Of a stretch of 64,000 nt of DNA, positions 47,900 to 58,210 are shown piece by piece (positions within the stretch are counted from its first letter, which is position 1; each line of letters opens with the position of its first letter). The notes below the pieces were generated by a model. It had not been told where the DNA came from. It searched no databases and saw only the letters and a program-made list of their open reading frames with translations. The stretch comes from Whalleya microplaca (taxonomy: Eukaryota > Ascomycota > Sordariomycetes > Xylariales > Xylariaceae), in assembly GCA_022497155.1 (NCBI GenBank), contig MU385765.1, positions 62,001 through 126,000 on the forward strand, written 5' to 3'. Made by a program: the position numbers and the translations under genes.

Positions 47900-49846
47900 T
47901 CGGCTTATTATATTTTTTAAAAGAGAAGTTTTTTTATATAGCGGCAGCTCGAGTAATTTTTATTTTGTACCCGGTAGTCGGGGCTTTAGTAATACCGCAT
48001 GCCGAAATGTTTTATTATAAGGCGTTACGTTAATTACTCTTTCTGCGACTACCGCGGGATCGTTTATTTAATTTAGTAATAGTTAAGGTCGAACGTATTT
48101 TTGCCGAAACTTATTTAAAAATAAAATCTAACTTTTAAACGTAACGTATATAAGTTTTAAAATTTATTATAAAATCGATAAATAACGTTATTAATATATA
48201 TTAAAATTCGGTTATAAATTTACGCTTAAATTTTGTTTTCTATTCCGAGTATAACTTTTCGCTATTATTTATATATTTTACGAAAAAGTTTTTAAAAGTT
48301 AGGTAATCGGATATTTTACTTATATATAATTTATTAAATAAAACTACTACCTCTTTTTTAGTATTAAGGTTATTATATTAGGTATATAAATAATTTAATA
48401 ACTATTAATTAGTTTTAATGCGGTTAAAATATGTCGGTTATAAATAAGACATTAATATAAAGGCGGCTTTTTTACTTATACGTCCTTTAATATATGCGCG
48501 TTTCGCCGAGTTATTTCGGAAGTAATTAGCGTTTACTTTTAATTTATTAATTATTAGCCGGTACTAAATTTCGAAATTAATAATATCTTGCGCTTTTTAT
48601 TATATTATATTAGGGGATCTGTTATTTTGCCGCTTTTTTTTCTTTTATTACTACTTATTATTAAATATAAGATATTTTTACGGGCTTATAATTTTTTTTA
48701 GCCGTATCGTAGTTATAAATCGCTTTATCTCGTTTTTATAACAATTAGTCTTTTTATTTTTCGGCGGTTGTAACTTTTTTTTAAATACCGCATAATTTTT
48801 TACCTAAAACCGCGACTGCTATATTTAAATCGGAAATCTTTCGTTCCTTTTATGCGAGCTTGTATAATAGCTTTTTTACTATCGGTTATTCGGTTATTAA
48901 ATTAACCGGTTAAAGTCTATTTCTCGGGTTTTCGATTATTATATAACGTTTAGCCCTTTTTGCTTCTAATTTTTCCGGAAAGATCGCGTTTTTATAAATA
49001 ACACCTAAGTTTATAATTTATTTCTATAATTATTCCAAACTAATGTCTAAGCTCTTTATGATATCGTATAGTTGATTTATTTATATAGCCTTGGTTGCTA
49101 TAAAAATCGCGCGGAACTTAAATTTCTAATATATAGCCTTAAAATTTTCGTTTATATAACGCTAGAATTTCTCGAACTCGAAATAACTATTTTAGTTAGG
49201 CCAGATTTATTATGCCACTTTTATAATAAACTTGAAATAAATGGCTAGCGTATTATATTCTACCTTTCTGGTAAAAAGATAAGCTATTTTAATAGCTTTT
49301 TTTCGTATGTCCTTTATATAACTATCGGTTAAAATACTATACCGGGCATCTGTTAAAATTTCGCTAAAACATAATATAAAAAAGTTCTTAAAGATATTAC
49401 GCTTATTTTATTCTTATTTTAGGTTTATGCTTTTTAGGGTGTAGCTAAAAAAAAATACTACCGGTTGTACGAAATAAACGGTAGTAGTAATATGCGACTT
49501 TTATCGTAATAGATTATTTAAGGTCTTTATTTCTTTAAAAATACTGGCGTAAATATCGGTATAGTTAAATTATATCTCTATTACAGCTTTATTTTAAACC
49601 TGCTAGCGTTTTTTTAAAATAAACGGCATATTAAATTTATAAAGTAAAAACGGAATAACGTTACCAATTTATAACGCGTCCGTAATAAATAAATATAAGG
49701 AAATAGGTTAACTCGCTACAATACCTATAGCGCGAGTACTAATTTAGCAATAATTAGCGATTAACGATTTGCGATAATCCTTTAAAATAATTGAGATATT
49801 ATAAAAGCTTTCCCAGGCAATAAAATATATTTAACCTTTAATATTA
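47900..49846 (-). pseudogene. G7 gag remnant
   Basis: The minus strand carries one long register from about 48640 to 48000 with typical capsid sequence: NFEI.YRLIINKLKVNANY, YIKGRISKKAAFILM, YLTFKNFF and KTKFKRKFITEF. These fit the Gypsy gag pattern of a helical capsid with K-rich helices and a QYxxxxxxLxxxY-type core. A basic C-terminal tail with KRSRGSRRKSN lies at about 48030-48070. I see no zinc knuckle, though it may be lost in the more damaged part further left. The region nearest the LTR (49500-49846) is leader. Confidence 0.65.
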
Positions 49847-50080
49847 TATTACAGCTTAAAAGAAATAAAAAAGGCAAGGCTGCTTATTACTTAATCATCT
49901 ATAAAAAATATTAAAGATAAGGAAAAAAAAAAAGGGATTTTCTTTAACCAGCTATAGGTAGAAATAATTAAGATATCCCACCTAAGGTATACGGGCCTTT
50001 TATCCCATAATAACCTAACTTTAATAGTACGTACCGCGTGCATAAGCCACAGCACAAGCCACCCTAGCCACGCCGTCACA
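49847..50080 (-). repeat. G7 5' LTR (epsilon family)
   Basis: On the minus strand it begins TGTGACGGCGTGGC. Its first 60 bases keep CpA/TpG; the rest shows moderate RIP. An open stretch of about 60 codons exists across it by chance and has no known protein match. Confidence 0.85.
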
Positions 50081-50567
50081 GCTATATATCTATTAAGCTT
50101 TTTTTTATAAATCCGTAGTTATTTTATCGAAAGTTTTTTAATAATAAACTCGTAAAACTTTATTATTAAGGTTTAATTTTTAGTAATTCGTATATATAAA
50201 CTCTTTTTTTATAAAAAGTTCTTTTTCGCTTTTTTTTTTTTTGCTAAAAAATAATCTTTTCGGGCGGCTAAAAATATTCGGTTATAATCGAAAATTGTTA
50301 ATAATAAAACGTTTTTAAGACTTTATTAGCTTTTGTTTAAAATTAATTAAATTAAATGTAACTTTTTTTAGCTACGTTTTTAATAGATTGGCGTTCGGTA
50401 AAATGCGTCTTATAATTTTTAATTCGGGTCGATATTATTGCTTAATATCGTTATTTGTTATTTGTTTTAAGCCTGTGGTTTTACGCTTAATTATACGTAT
50501 ATTTTTATTAAGTTAGGATATTATAAAAGCCTTTTTAAGCAATAAAGTAATATTAATAATTATATTA
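50081..50567 (-). pseudogene. G5 leader and start of gag
   Basis: Sequence on the minus strand near 50517-50550 (ttgcttaaaaaggcttttataatatcc) matches the leader of G7 just inside its 5' LTR (ttgcctgggaaagcttttataatatc at about 49797-49822). This identifies it as the 5' end of the internal region of G5. The short gag start that follows runs into the G7 insertion at 50081. No domain can be read in this fragment. Confidence 0.55.
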
Positions 50568-50830
50568 CGGGATATATGTTTATAAAAAAACAAGGCTTAA
50601 AATTTAGCTATGTTATTAATAAAATTATTAATATAAAAAAAAGGAAAAAAAGAAGTAAGTGTTACGGCATAGGGCTTATAGGGTGCCTTATAGCTTCTTA
50701 AGCTCTCTATAGCTATAATATACGCCACTAACCCCTTATATGTGACCTGTTTAATTAGATAGCTTAAATAATTAAGTGAGGAGGTTTTTTTAAGTCAGGC
50801 TATTATGTAATAATTAGCTGACCTTTTATT
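50568..50830 (-). repeat. Probable 5' LTR of G5
   Basis: A moderately GC-rich, less mutated block (gtgttacggcatagggcttatagggtgcc, gtgacctgtttaatt) lies outside the G5 leader. Its position fits the 5' LTR. A 3' partner was not found, so the limits are inferred. Confidence 0.45.
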
Positions 50831-50973
50831 TCTTACTTTATAATTTTATAGTAATATATATCTATTATTTAAATACGTTATTTTTTTAAGCCGTTATAAT
50901 AAGCCTAATAAAGCCTGCGAGAAATTACTATATACGTAAAGTAAAATAGATTAATTATTTAAGTAATTACAGC

Positions 50974-51130
50974 GTCCGCGTACCCCACTTAATCTTAATC
51001 TTAATCTTAGTCCTAACTAGTCCTAATTTAGCCGTAATAATTAGCCTAATTTTAGCCTAGGGGAATTTAGTAATAAAGCGTAAAATTAATAATGCACGGA
51101 CTTCGCAGCTAATTAAGTAAAGTGAAGGTA
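50974..51130. repeat. Diverged gamma-type LTR fragment
   Basis: It shares ccccacttaatc, ttagcctagggg-aattt, aataatgcacgga-ttcgcagct and attaagtaa with the gamma LTRs but has a threefold cttaat repeat near its start. It breaks off from the similarity after about 150 bases. It may be an older subfamily member and, with 52890-53116, could flank G8. Confidence 0.6.
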
Positions 51131-52889
51131 ATAATAGGGTTATTAAATTTTAAATATAAGCTTATTAATTAAAAGGTAGGGATATAGAAAATCTTTATTT
51201 TATTTTATAAAAAACATTTAATAAATTTATAAAAAAAGCTCGCTTACTTTATATTCATACTGGGAATAATACTTAACTAGTTATTTTAATAATAATTAAT
51301 AAATAATCATAATTTTTAATCGATATATATATTTATAATTTCAGTTTACCCGGTAATTTAAAAATAATTTACTAATAATAGTTTTTATTTAATGTTTAAA
51401 GTTTTCGACAATTTATCCGTAAAGTCCGTAATAAACTAAGGTTTTTTAGTTACTGCCGATTAACTATAATAAGCCGTAAACCTATAAAGGCTTATAATAA
51501 TATATTATTACTATATCTTTAAAAATAATAGATTTCCTATATAAAATACACTAAAGTCGCTTGTTTAAATAATATATTATTACTAATAAATTATCGCGAC
51601 CCTTTTTATTAGCTAACATTAACTTACAATCCATTATTAATCATTATTAAATTTATAAAAGTACTAATAAAAGTCTTAATAAACCGGGTTTTTTATTTTT
51701 AAAAACTTTAAATAATCGGCATTTATAATTATTAATAAATCGATTTATATTAAAAGCTTATTTTAGCTATTAATATCGTTTAACTATTAGCTACCTCGTT
51801 TTTATTCGGCTAAAATATCCGGTAAAAAGCCGTAAATAAGCCTTAGTTAATAACTTAATACGCAATTAATCTTAATCGGGAACTATTAAATAACCCGTAT
51901 ATAATACCAGCCGGCTACTTATAAAGAAGTCGGGATACGGGAATATAATGCAAGCTCGTTTTTTATAAATACAGGGGTCTTTATATATAACGTTAGCCTT
52001 TAATAAAAAAATCCACTAACTTAACGCCGGAATTAAAAAATAGTTCTATATTTTAGTCTAATATAAATATGCTTACTTCCTCGCCTTAAACCTTTATTAT
52101 TACTACATTAATAAAAAAATTACCGCATCGATTAACGTTAGCGCGATAAATTAGGGACAGGTTAAAATAAGGTTATTATATAATAAGCTTTTTATTTCGC
52201 CTTTTGCGTTTTTAAATCCTTAAACTTTTTAAGTAAAATATTAGCGAATATATTTTTAAACTAGATTAATATATAATAATAAAATAATATTAAACTAATA
52301 ACTTAGCTTAACCGGCTTACTTAATATTTAGGAGTTTTTTGATACCGAAATACTTTAAAATATAATGATCGGTTAATATAAAAAATAGTCGGGAATTTAA
52401 TAAACCGATTAATTCGGCTTTTTAATTTTATAAAACATAAATTATTATTAGCATCTTTTTATTATAAATATTATAATTAAATTTAACTTCCTATATAATC
52501 TCGGAATAATAAGTAATAAAATATTGTTCCGAGTTTTTTTTAAAAGTCATTAAAACATAACGCTAATAATTATACCGCTAAAGGCGTTTATTTCTAACCT
52601 AATTTCTAAGCTATGAAAAAAATATTAAAATAATAACCGTATATTAATTGATATTTTAAGTTATCGAAAGCTTATTAATATTTGCGGGTTTAATTAAAAG
52701 GCTTTCCCTTTTATATAAAGTTAATAAATAGTTTCGCGATTTTTTCGTATTCCTATATAAATTATCGGTAAAAATATAAAACCTTTGAAAAAACTATATT
52801 TCTTTTATATTTTTAGGCTTTTTTTATAATTTAATAGCTCGGATTTTCTTGAAGTTTACGGCAATCTTATCGGTGTTAATAATAAATCC
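51131..52889 (-). mobile_element. G8: Ty3/Gypsy pol fragment
   Basis: Starting at the right end, the minus strand reads GFIINTDKIAVNFKKIRAI, KPKNIKEI and FFQRFYIF-like sequence (a stop replaces Gln), i.e. the reverse transcriptase thumb-connection, then RNase H with ITYYSEII, EVKFNYNIYNKKMLIII (about 52430-52530). The left part is integrase-like and poor. It resembles G1 closely in the GFIISTNKIAVNF segment, so both may be of the same family. It is cut abruptly at the gamma LTR at 52890, and lacks gag and the catalytic palm. Confidence 0.65.
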
Positions 52890-53116
52890 TGTCATAAATC
52901 CACCTAATCCTATGACCTGATTGGCCTAGGGTAATCTAGGGTAATCTAGTAATAAAGCACGGAATTAATAATGCATGGATTTCGTAGCTAATTAAATAAG
53001 GTGGCTATTATATTAAATACTTGCGTACTTCCTATAGTTTTAAATTTCTAACTTTATTATATTATATTAATTAAGTAAAAGTATAATTATTATTACTATA
53101 GCTAGTTTTTATAATA
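52890..53116. repeat. Gamma LTR, copy 2 (RIP-mutated)
   Basis: It matches 40679-40922 in the same orientation from TGTCATAAATCC to GTTTTTATAATA, with C-to-T and G-to-A changes at most CpA/TpG sites and a short deletion. The flanks (aatcc and taata) do not form a target duplication, so it is probably not an undisturbed solo LTR. Confidence 0.75.
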
Positions 53117-54127
53117 TAATAATAAAACTTACTCTATTAAACTAATTATCGATTATTATCGAGAATAATTATAAACTCCCATTTTATATATAACCGATAT
53201 TAGGGTTATTATATTTATAAATCCGCGAAAATACCTTAAAACCCGAAAGTACTGGCTTAATATATTTTATACCGAAACGATATATTATATTAGTAATAGC
53301 GCGTATACCTAAGGAACGTGCGGCTAATAAAAAGCGTACCCGAAAGGAAGTGCGTTTTTCGTTACCCGATTTGGAGCGGAACCTGCCGCAGCCCGATCGC
53401 GTACGCAATTCCGATTTGAGAAGTTACTTCCGCTTAAACGGCATTTATAATTTTAAAGTACTTACTGTATCGGCAACTTTAGATAATAAGAAAAAAAACA
53501 GAAATAAAAAAATGAGGAGGTTCGGGAAATCTTTATTAAATTTCGAAAAAAATTTAGTAAGGAAGTTATAAAGAATTTAATTTATAAAAAAACTCTAGTA
53601 AAATTAGATACGTCTTTTTAATAGATTTTAAATAATATAGCCGAGTTATATACTAATGCGAAAAATAGTCTTTCCGTATTTTTCTTACTATTAATATAGT
53701 TAGGTTATAAGAAATAGCTTAAAATAAAAGGCGCTATAAATATTATTTAATTTAAAAATATATACGTTTACCCGGAAGTTTTATTCCAGAAGTTTAAATA
53801 GCGAGCTTTTATATTAATGGTATATTAGTATTAAATAACGTAAGTATATTATTTAGCATATAAATAAAGTAACGCTATTAAAATATTACGTAATTGGAGA
53901 TTTAACTTAAGTATTTAATTAGAAGAGAAATAAGTATAATAAATAGCGCTTTAAATTTTTTAATTAAAAAAAGAAAAATTAGCTAAAAAATTTAAGAAAA
54001 ATTATTATTTAATAATAGCGCGCTATATTATAGGTATAGTAGGTTTTTTTTAGCTTTAAGGCCCTTAAGGATATACCTTATTTTATAATTGAAATATCCC
54101 GTATATTATGTATAAGTATACTTAATA
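53117..54127 (+). pseudogene. Degraded plus-strand coding region, possibly the upstream part of G9
   Basis: A plus-strand register runs from about 53215 to 53930. It includes a stop-free stretch around 53290-53571 with KERAANKKRTRKEVRFSLPD and ERNLPQPDRVRNSDL, then KMRRFGKSLLNFEKN. Further on TAA/TAG stops appear (ENIYVYPEVLF-like sequence near 53750). The GC-rich patch at 53290-53430 is made of CpG and CpC that RIP spares. I do not recognise the protein. Since G9 on the same strand lacks gag and protease, this may be its 5' part, separated by the two hAT-like copies. The opposite-strand open stretch is a shadow. Confidence 0.4.
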
Positions 54128-55508
54128 CAGGGTTATGATTAAGTCACTAATTAGTGACTTAAGTCATTAGATTAAGTGACTTAAGTTAGTTAGGCCTATG
54201 ACTTAAGTCAGGCTAGTTAGTTAGTCACTTAACTAAGACTAGTGTAAGTTAGTCAGGTGACTGACTAATATTAACTTGCTTAAGTTAGTTAGTCACTTAA
54301 AAATAACTAATGACTTATTAAGAAATTGCTTTTTTTAAAAAAAATTAAAAGAAATTAAATACCGCTTTAAATATTATATATATTTTAACTTTAAATTAAC
54401 TTATAATCTTACTTTATTACTTTATAACTAATGAAGCTAAAATAGTAATTTTACTTATTAAAGCAAGCTAATTAATTAGATATTAAAATGATTTAATTTA
54501 AAATTTTCCAATTCGTCGTTTAAGCACCTTTCTAAATAATTCGCTATAATAAATTAAATACCTTTTTAACTATTATAGTTATTATTACTATTGTTTGATT
54601 TATTATCAGTATATTATATAATACAATTATTACCGTTAAAATCATTATAATTTTACATAAATATATAAAGTTATTTTAATATTAAAAACATTTAATTTAG
54701 AATTTTTTAATTCGTCGTTTAAGCATGCTTCCTAATAATTCGCTATAATAAATTAGATATCTTTTTAAATATTATAGTTATTATAACCGTTTCTTAACTC
54801 ATTATAAGCATATTATATAATTTACTAGAATATAAGTTATATGTAAATCATAATTATTATACTAATAACGGTGGATATAAATAAGTTATAAAGTTAATTT
54901 TATTACGAATGCGAATTAAGAATTTCTAAAATAAATCATTATAAATAACGTTATATATTCGTTACTAAAATTCGTAAAATTATATAATTTACTCTATTAA
55001 GCTTTATATTATATTAAATATAATAATTAGTTAAAACTATATAAGAAAGGGTAATATTTAAAAGGATATTATAAATTCAAGTAATATTTATTAGAAACGC
55101 GAATTAGAAATTTCTAAAATAAATCATTATAAATAACGTTATAACTTCGCTAAAAAATATATAAAATTATTAACTTTAATATAATATATTATATGTTATT
55201 AAATATACTATTATAAATTAACCTAATATTAATAACTGTTTATATTGAAAAGGTATATTAATATTAATAATAGTTGAAACTTTTTTTAAAAAATTTAAAA
55301 TTTTTAACAAGTCATTAGTCATTTTTGAGTCACTAACTAACTAACTTGCAAATGACTTAAGTTAGTCAGCCACTTAATTAAGACTAGCCTAATTAGTTAG
55401 TAAGTCTGACTAAGACTAGCTTAGTTAGTCATAACCCTTAACTAAGACTAGCAAGTTAATTAGTCACTAAAAAATGACTAATAACTTAAGTTATTTATTA
55501 TAACCCTA
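54128..55508 (+). mobile_element. hAT-like non-autonomous element, copy 2, with 8-bp target duplication
   Basis: The left end is CAGGGTTATGAT and the right end ATAACCCTA, RIP forms of the copy 1 ends. acttaata occurs directly outside both ends (54120-54127 and 55509-55516): a perfect 8-bp duplication, the length typical of hAT elements. Subterminal TTAGTCA-type arrays are present. The middle differs from copies 1 and 3: after two of the 199-bp units comes another tandem pair containing gaatttctaaaataaatcattataaataacgttata-type sequence at about 54915 and 55105. No transposase frame exists. Confidence 0.85.
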
Positions 55509-55704
55509 ACTTAATATATAAAAACATTTCTCCGTTTTTAAATAAAATATATTTACGCTAACTATTAGCTTATTTTTTATTTATATTTTTTAATACGCAT
55601 AACTAATTTTAAGCTTATTATCGGTAAGCGTATTATCTATAAATATAAGTAAGTCCGATAATTTAACGCAACGTAATTCTCCTTCCGTAAATATTATATT
55701 AAGT
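55509..55704. other. Spacer between two head-to-head hAT-like elements
   Basis: This 196-bp segment starts with acttaatata and ends with tatattaagt-like sequence (atattaagt at 55696-55704), an inverted repeat of the target site. It contains moderately RIP-altered sequence and may be original G9 host sequence. No gene is seen. Confidence 0.5.
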
Positions 55705-56890
55705 CAGAGTTATAATAAATGACTTAAGTCATTAATTATTTTTTAGTCACTAACTAACTTGCTAGTCTTAATTGAAGGTTATAACTAACTAAGCTAGTTT
55801 TAGTCAAACCTACTAACTAATTCGGCTAGTTTTAATTAAGTGACTAACTAACTTAAGTCATTTGTAAGTTAGTTAGTTAATAACTTAAAAATAACTAATA
55901 ACTAGCCAAGCCTTTGTAATTTTTTTAATAATTATTTAAACCTTTATATAACTTATTTAATTTAAAAGGTATAATTTTTATTATAAGTTTAATAATTATA
56001 ATATAATGCATTATTAATATATTATATGTAAAAATAATATTTTATGTTATATTTAAAAAATACTTAATTTATTATAGTAAATCTTTAATAAACGTGCTTA
56101 AACGACAAATTGAAAACTTTCAAATTAAATATTTTTAATATTACTATAATCTATTTAGTTTAATATATAATAATATAGTTTTAGCGTTAATATGTATACA
56201 ATATAATATACATATGATAAACTAAAAAGGGTTGTAATATTTATTATAATAAAGGAGATATTAAATTTATTACAATTATTTTTTAAAAACGTACTTAAAC
56301 AACAAATTAGAAAGTTTTAAATTAAATATTTTTAATATAAAAATAACTTTACAAGTCTAAATAATATTATAACTCTTTTACTATTAATAGTTATATTATA
56401 TAGTATGCTTATAGTAAGTTAAAAAATGGCTTTAATAAGTATTATAATGAAAAAGATATTTAATTTATTATAGCGAATTTTAGGAAAGGTGCTTAAACGA
56501 CGAATTGGAAAATTTTAAATTAAATCATTTTAATATCTAATTAATTAGCTTGCTTTAATAAGTAAAATTACTATTTTAGCTTCATTAGTTATAAAGTAAT
56601 AAAGTAAGATTATAAGTTAATTTAAAGTTAAAATATATATAATATTTAAAGCGGTATTTAATTTCTTTTAATTTTTTTTTAAAAAAAAGCAATTTCTTAA
56701 TAAGTGATTAGTTATTTTTAAGTGACTAACTAACTTAAGCAAGTTAGTCTTAGTCAGTCACCTGACTAACTTGCACTAGTTTTAGTCAGATAGCTGACTA
56801 ACTAGCCTGACTTAAGTCACAGGCCTAACTAACTTAAGTCACTAAATTTAATGACTTAAGTCACTAATTAGTGACTTAATCACAACCCTG
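55705..56890 (-). mobile_element. hAT-like non-autonomous element, copy 3 (inverted)
   Basis: Read on the minus strand this follows copy 1 end to end, including three units of the 199-bp repeat, the subterminal arrays and the end CAGGGTTGTGATTAAGTCAC. The other end is CAGAGTTATAAT. The end at 56890 is almost unmutated while the end at 55705 shows RIP. No direct 8-bp duplication is present: the left flank is tattaagt and the right is ataacggg. The left flank is the reverse complement of the copy 2 target site. Confidence 0.82.
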
Positions 56891-57009
56891 ATAACGGGAT
56901 ATATAAATAAGGCAAGTTAAGCTAAATAAAAGAACCTAATCCTTTCGGCTGCCTAATATTTATTATATAATATATAATAAATGAAATAAAAAAAGGAAAA
57001 ATAATTATC

Positions 57010-58210
57010 GGCCTTAAATCTTTAAATAATCTGGCGGTATTAAATATATATTTTATGCCTTATTAAAAAAACGTTATTATAGATATTAAAGGCAAAATAA
57101 AAGTGATAATAATTAATAGTAAAAGCTTTTTGTACTAATTTTTAATATACGGTTTATATAAAAATAAAATAGTAATTATATTCCAGAAAAAACTGGAGCG
57201 TTTTAATATAATATTAATAAAATTTAAAAATAATTTCCTGTATGTTTAAAGGTTTATAAACCAAATATTTTAATTATATAAAAATTACGCTAAAATATAT
57301 ATAAACGATATAGTTATTTTTAATCGAATAGTAAAAAAGTATTTAATATATTTTAAGAAAGTGTTATACCTTTTTTAAAATATAGAAATTATTTTATCCT
57401 TAATTAAATCTTTTATTAAATATAACGTAATTTAGTTATTGGAATTTTTAATAGATAGATTTAATATTGTAATAAGTACTGATAAAATGAAAGTAATATA
57501 TAAGCTGAAATTCCCGGTAAGTTTTAAAGATTTAAAAATATAAATTAAAATAATAATATAGCTACGGAAATAGGTTTTTTAGTATTAATAAAAAATATAG
57601 TTATTATAAAATAAAAAGACTATTATATTTGCAGAAAGTAAGAAAACTAAAAAACTACCTGAAAAAAATAAATATATATAAAAAAAATTAAAAAGGAAAT
57701 TTAATTTAACGTAAACCGAGCGTAAGGCGTTTTTAATAATTTAAGACTAGCTAATTAATGCTATATATTTAATATATTAAAGCTTATATAAAATTACATT
57801 TTTAAAATAAATATATTTTAAAAAAGGGATATAGAATTATAGTGTTTTATTTAAACGGTCTTTAGAATAAAATATATATCGCCTCGGATAAAATATAACT
57901 TATAATATTTTTAAATAAAATATTAATAATAGCGGAAAAGAAATATTATATTACCGAATTAAAAATATCCTATTTAATATAAATATATAAGCAGTTAAAA
58001 TTGTAATTATAGTTTAGCTTATATAATATAATAATATTAACGGATTATAAGTTAATATAAAAAATTATCCTTTAGAAAAATTTAATTATAATAAACGTTA
58101 TTAAAAATAATTTTAAGCTAATAATAACGTTAATATATTTAAAATAATTCCGATTAAATATTAAATATATATTAGAACGGCTTAACCTAATACTAAATGC
58201 CTTATCCAGA
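57010..58210 (+). pseudogene. G9 reverse transcriptase and RNase H remnant
   Basis: Motifs in order are KNVIIDIKGKIKVIIINSK (57070), FLYQFLIYG or its frame-shifted form, SRKKLERFN, FKNNFLYV and YINDIVIF (57297-57320). YIND is YIDD with the first Asp lost. The thumb has LYLFQNMEI-type sequence (a stop replaces Gln) and KSFIKY. RNase H spans about 57730-58200, with YFKKGYRIIVFYLNGL, ITAEKKYYI-ELKISYLI and the end RLNLILNALSRLPITYFEN (58165-58225). In relatives this last segment reads NLVPDALSRLP. The number of TAA/TAG codons excludes function. Confidence 0.75.

Larger units (their letters stand above)
42833..50080 (-). mobile_element. G7: complete Ty3/Gypsy element inserted in G5
   Basis: LTRs at 42833-43079 and 49847-50080 bound a 7.25-kb minus-strand element. 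The right flank is gctat and the left is attat, identical apart from one G-to-A and one C-to-T change, so this is a 5-bp target duplication altered by RIP. Domains run leftwards: gag, protease, reverse transcriptase, RNase H, integrase, polypurine tract, 3' LTR. Its leader just inside the 5' LTR resembles the corresponding part of G5 (near 50520-50560), so the two belong to related families. Confidence 0.85.
29290..50810 (-). mobile_element. G5: old Ty3/Gypsy element broken into nested pieces
   Basis: Five minus-strand pieces form one element: 50081-50810 (5' LTR and gag start), 40923-42832 (protease and linker), 40331-40678 (reverse transcriptase, first half), 31085-32089 (second half, connection, RNase H) and 29290-30856 (integrase and chromodomain). 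The breaks are filled by G7, a gamma solo LTR, G6 and a beta solo LTR. Each insert has its own target duplication and the protein register reads on when it is removed. The 3' LTR is missing; the element stops at the hAT-like copy at 29289. G5 is older than all four inserts. Confidence 0.85.

Noticed and set aside
49891..50079. A 62-codon minus-strand gene
   Set aside because: It lies wholly in the 5' LTR of G7 and is not conserved as a frame in the 3' LTR.
40679..53116. One element bounded by the two gamma LTRs
   Set aside because: The left gamma LTR has gtttt on both sides and is a solo LTR. The right copy has different flanks and abuts the G8 fragment.
53184..53408. A minus-strand 74-codon gene
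   Set aside because: It overlaps the plus-strand register of 53215-53930, which is longer and continues with RIP-type stops. No family motif was seen on the minus strand.
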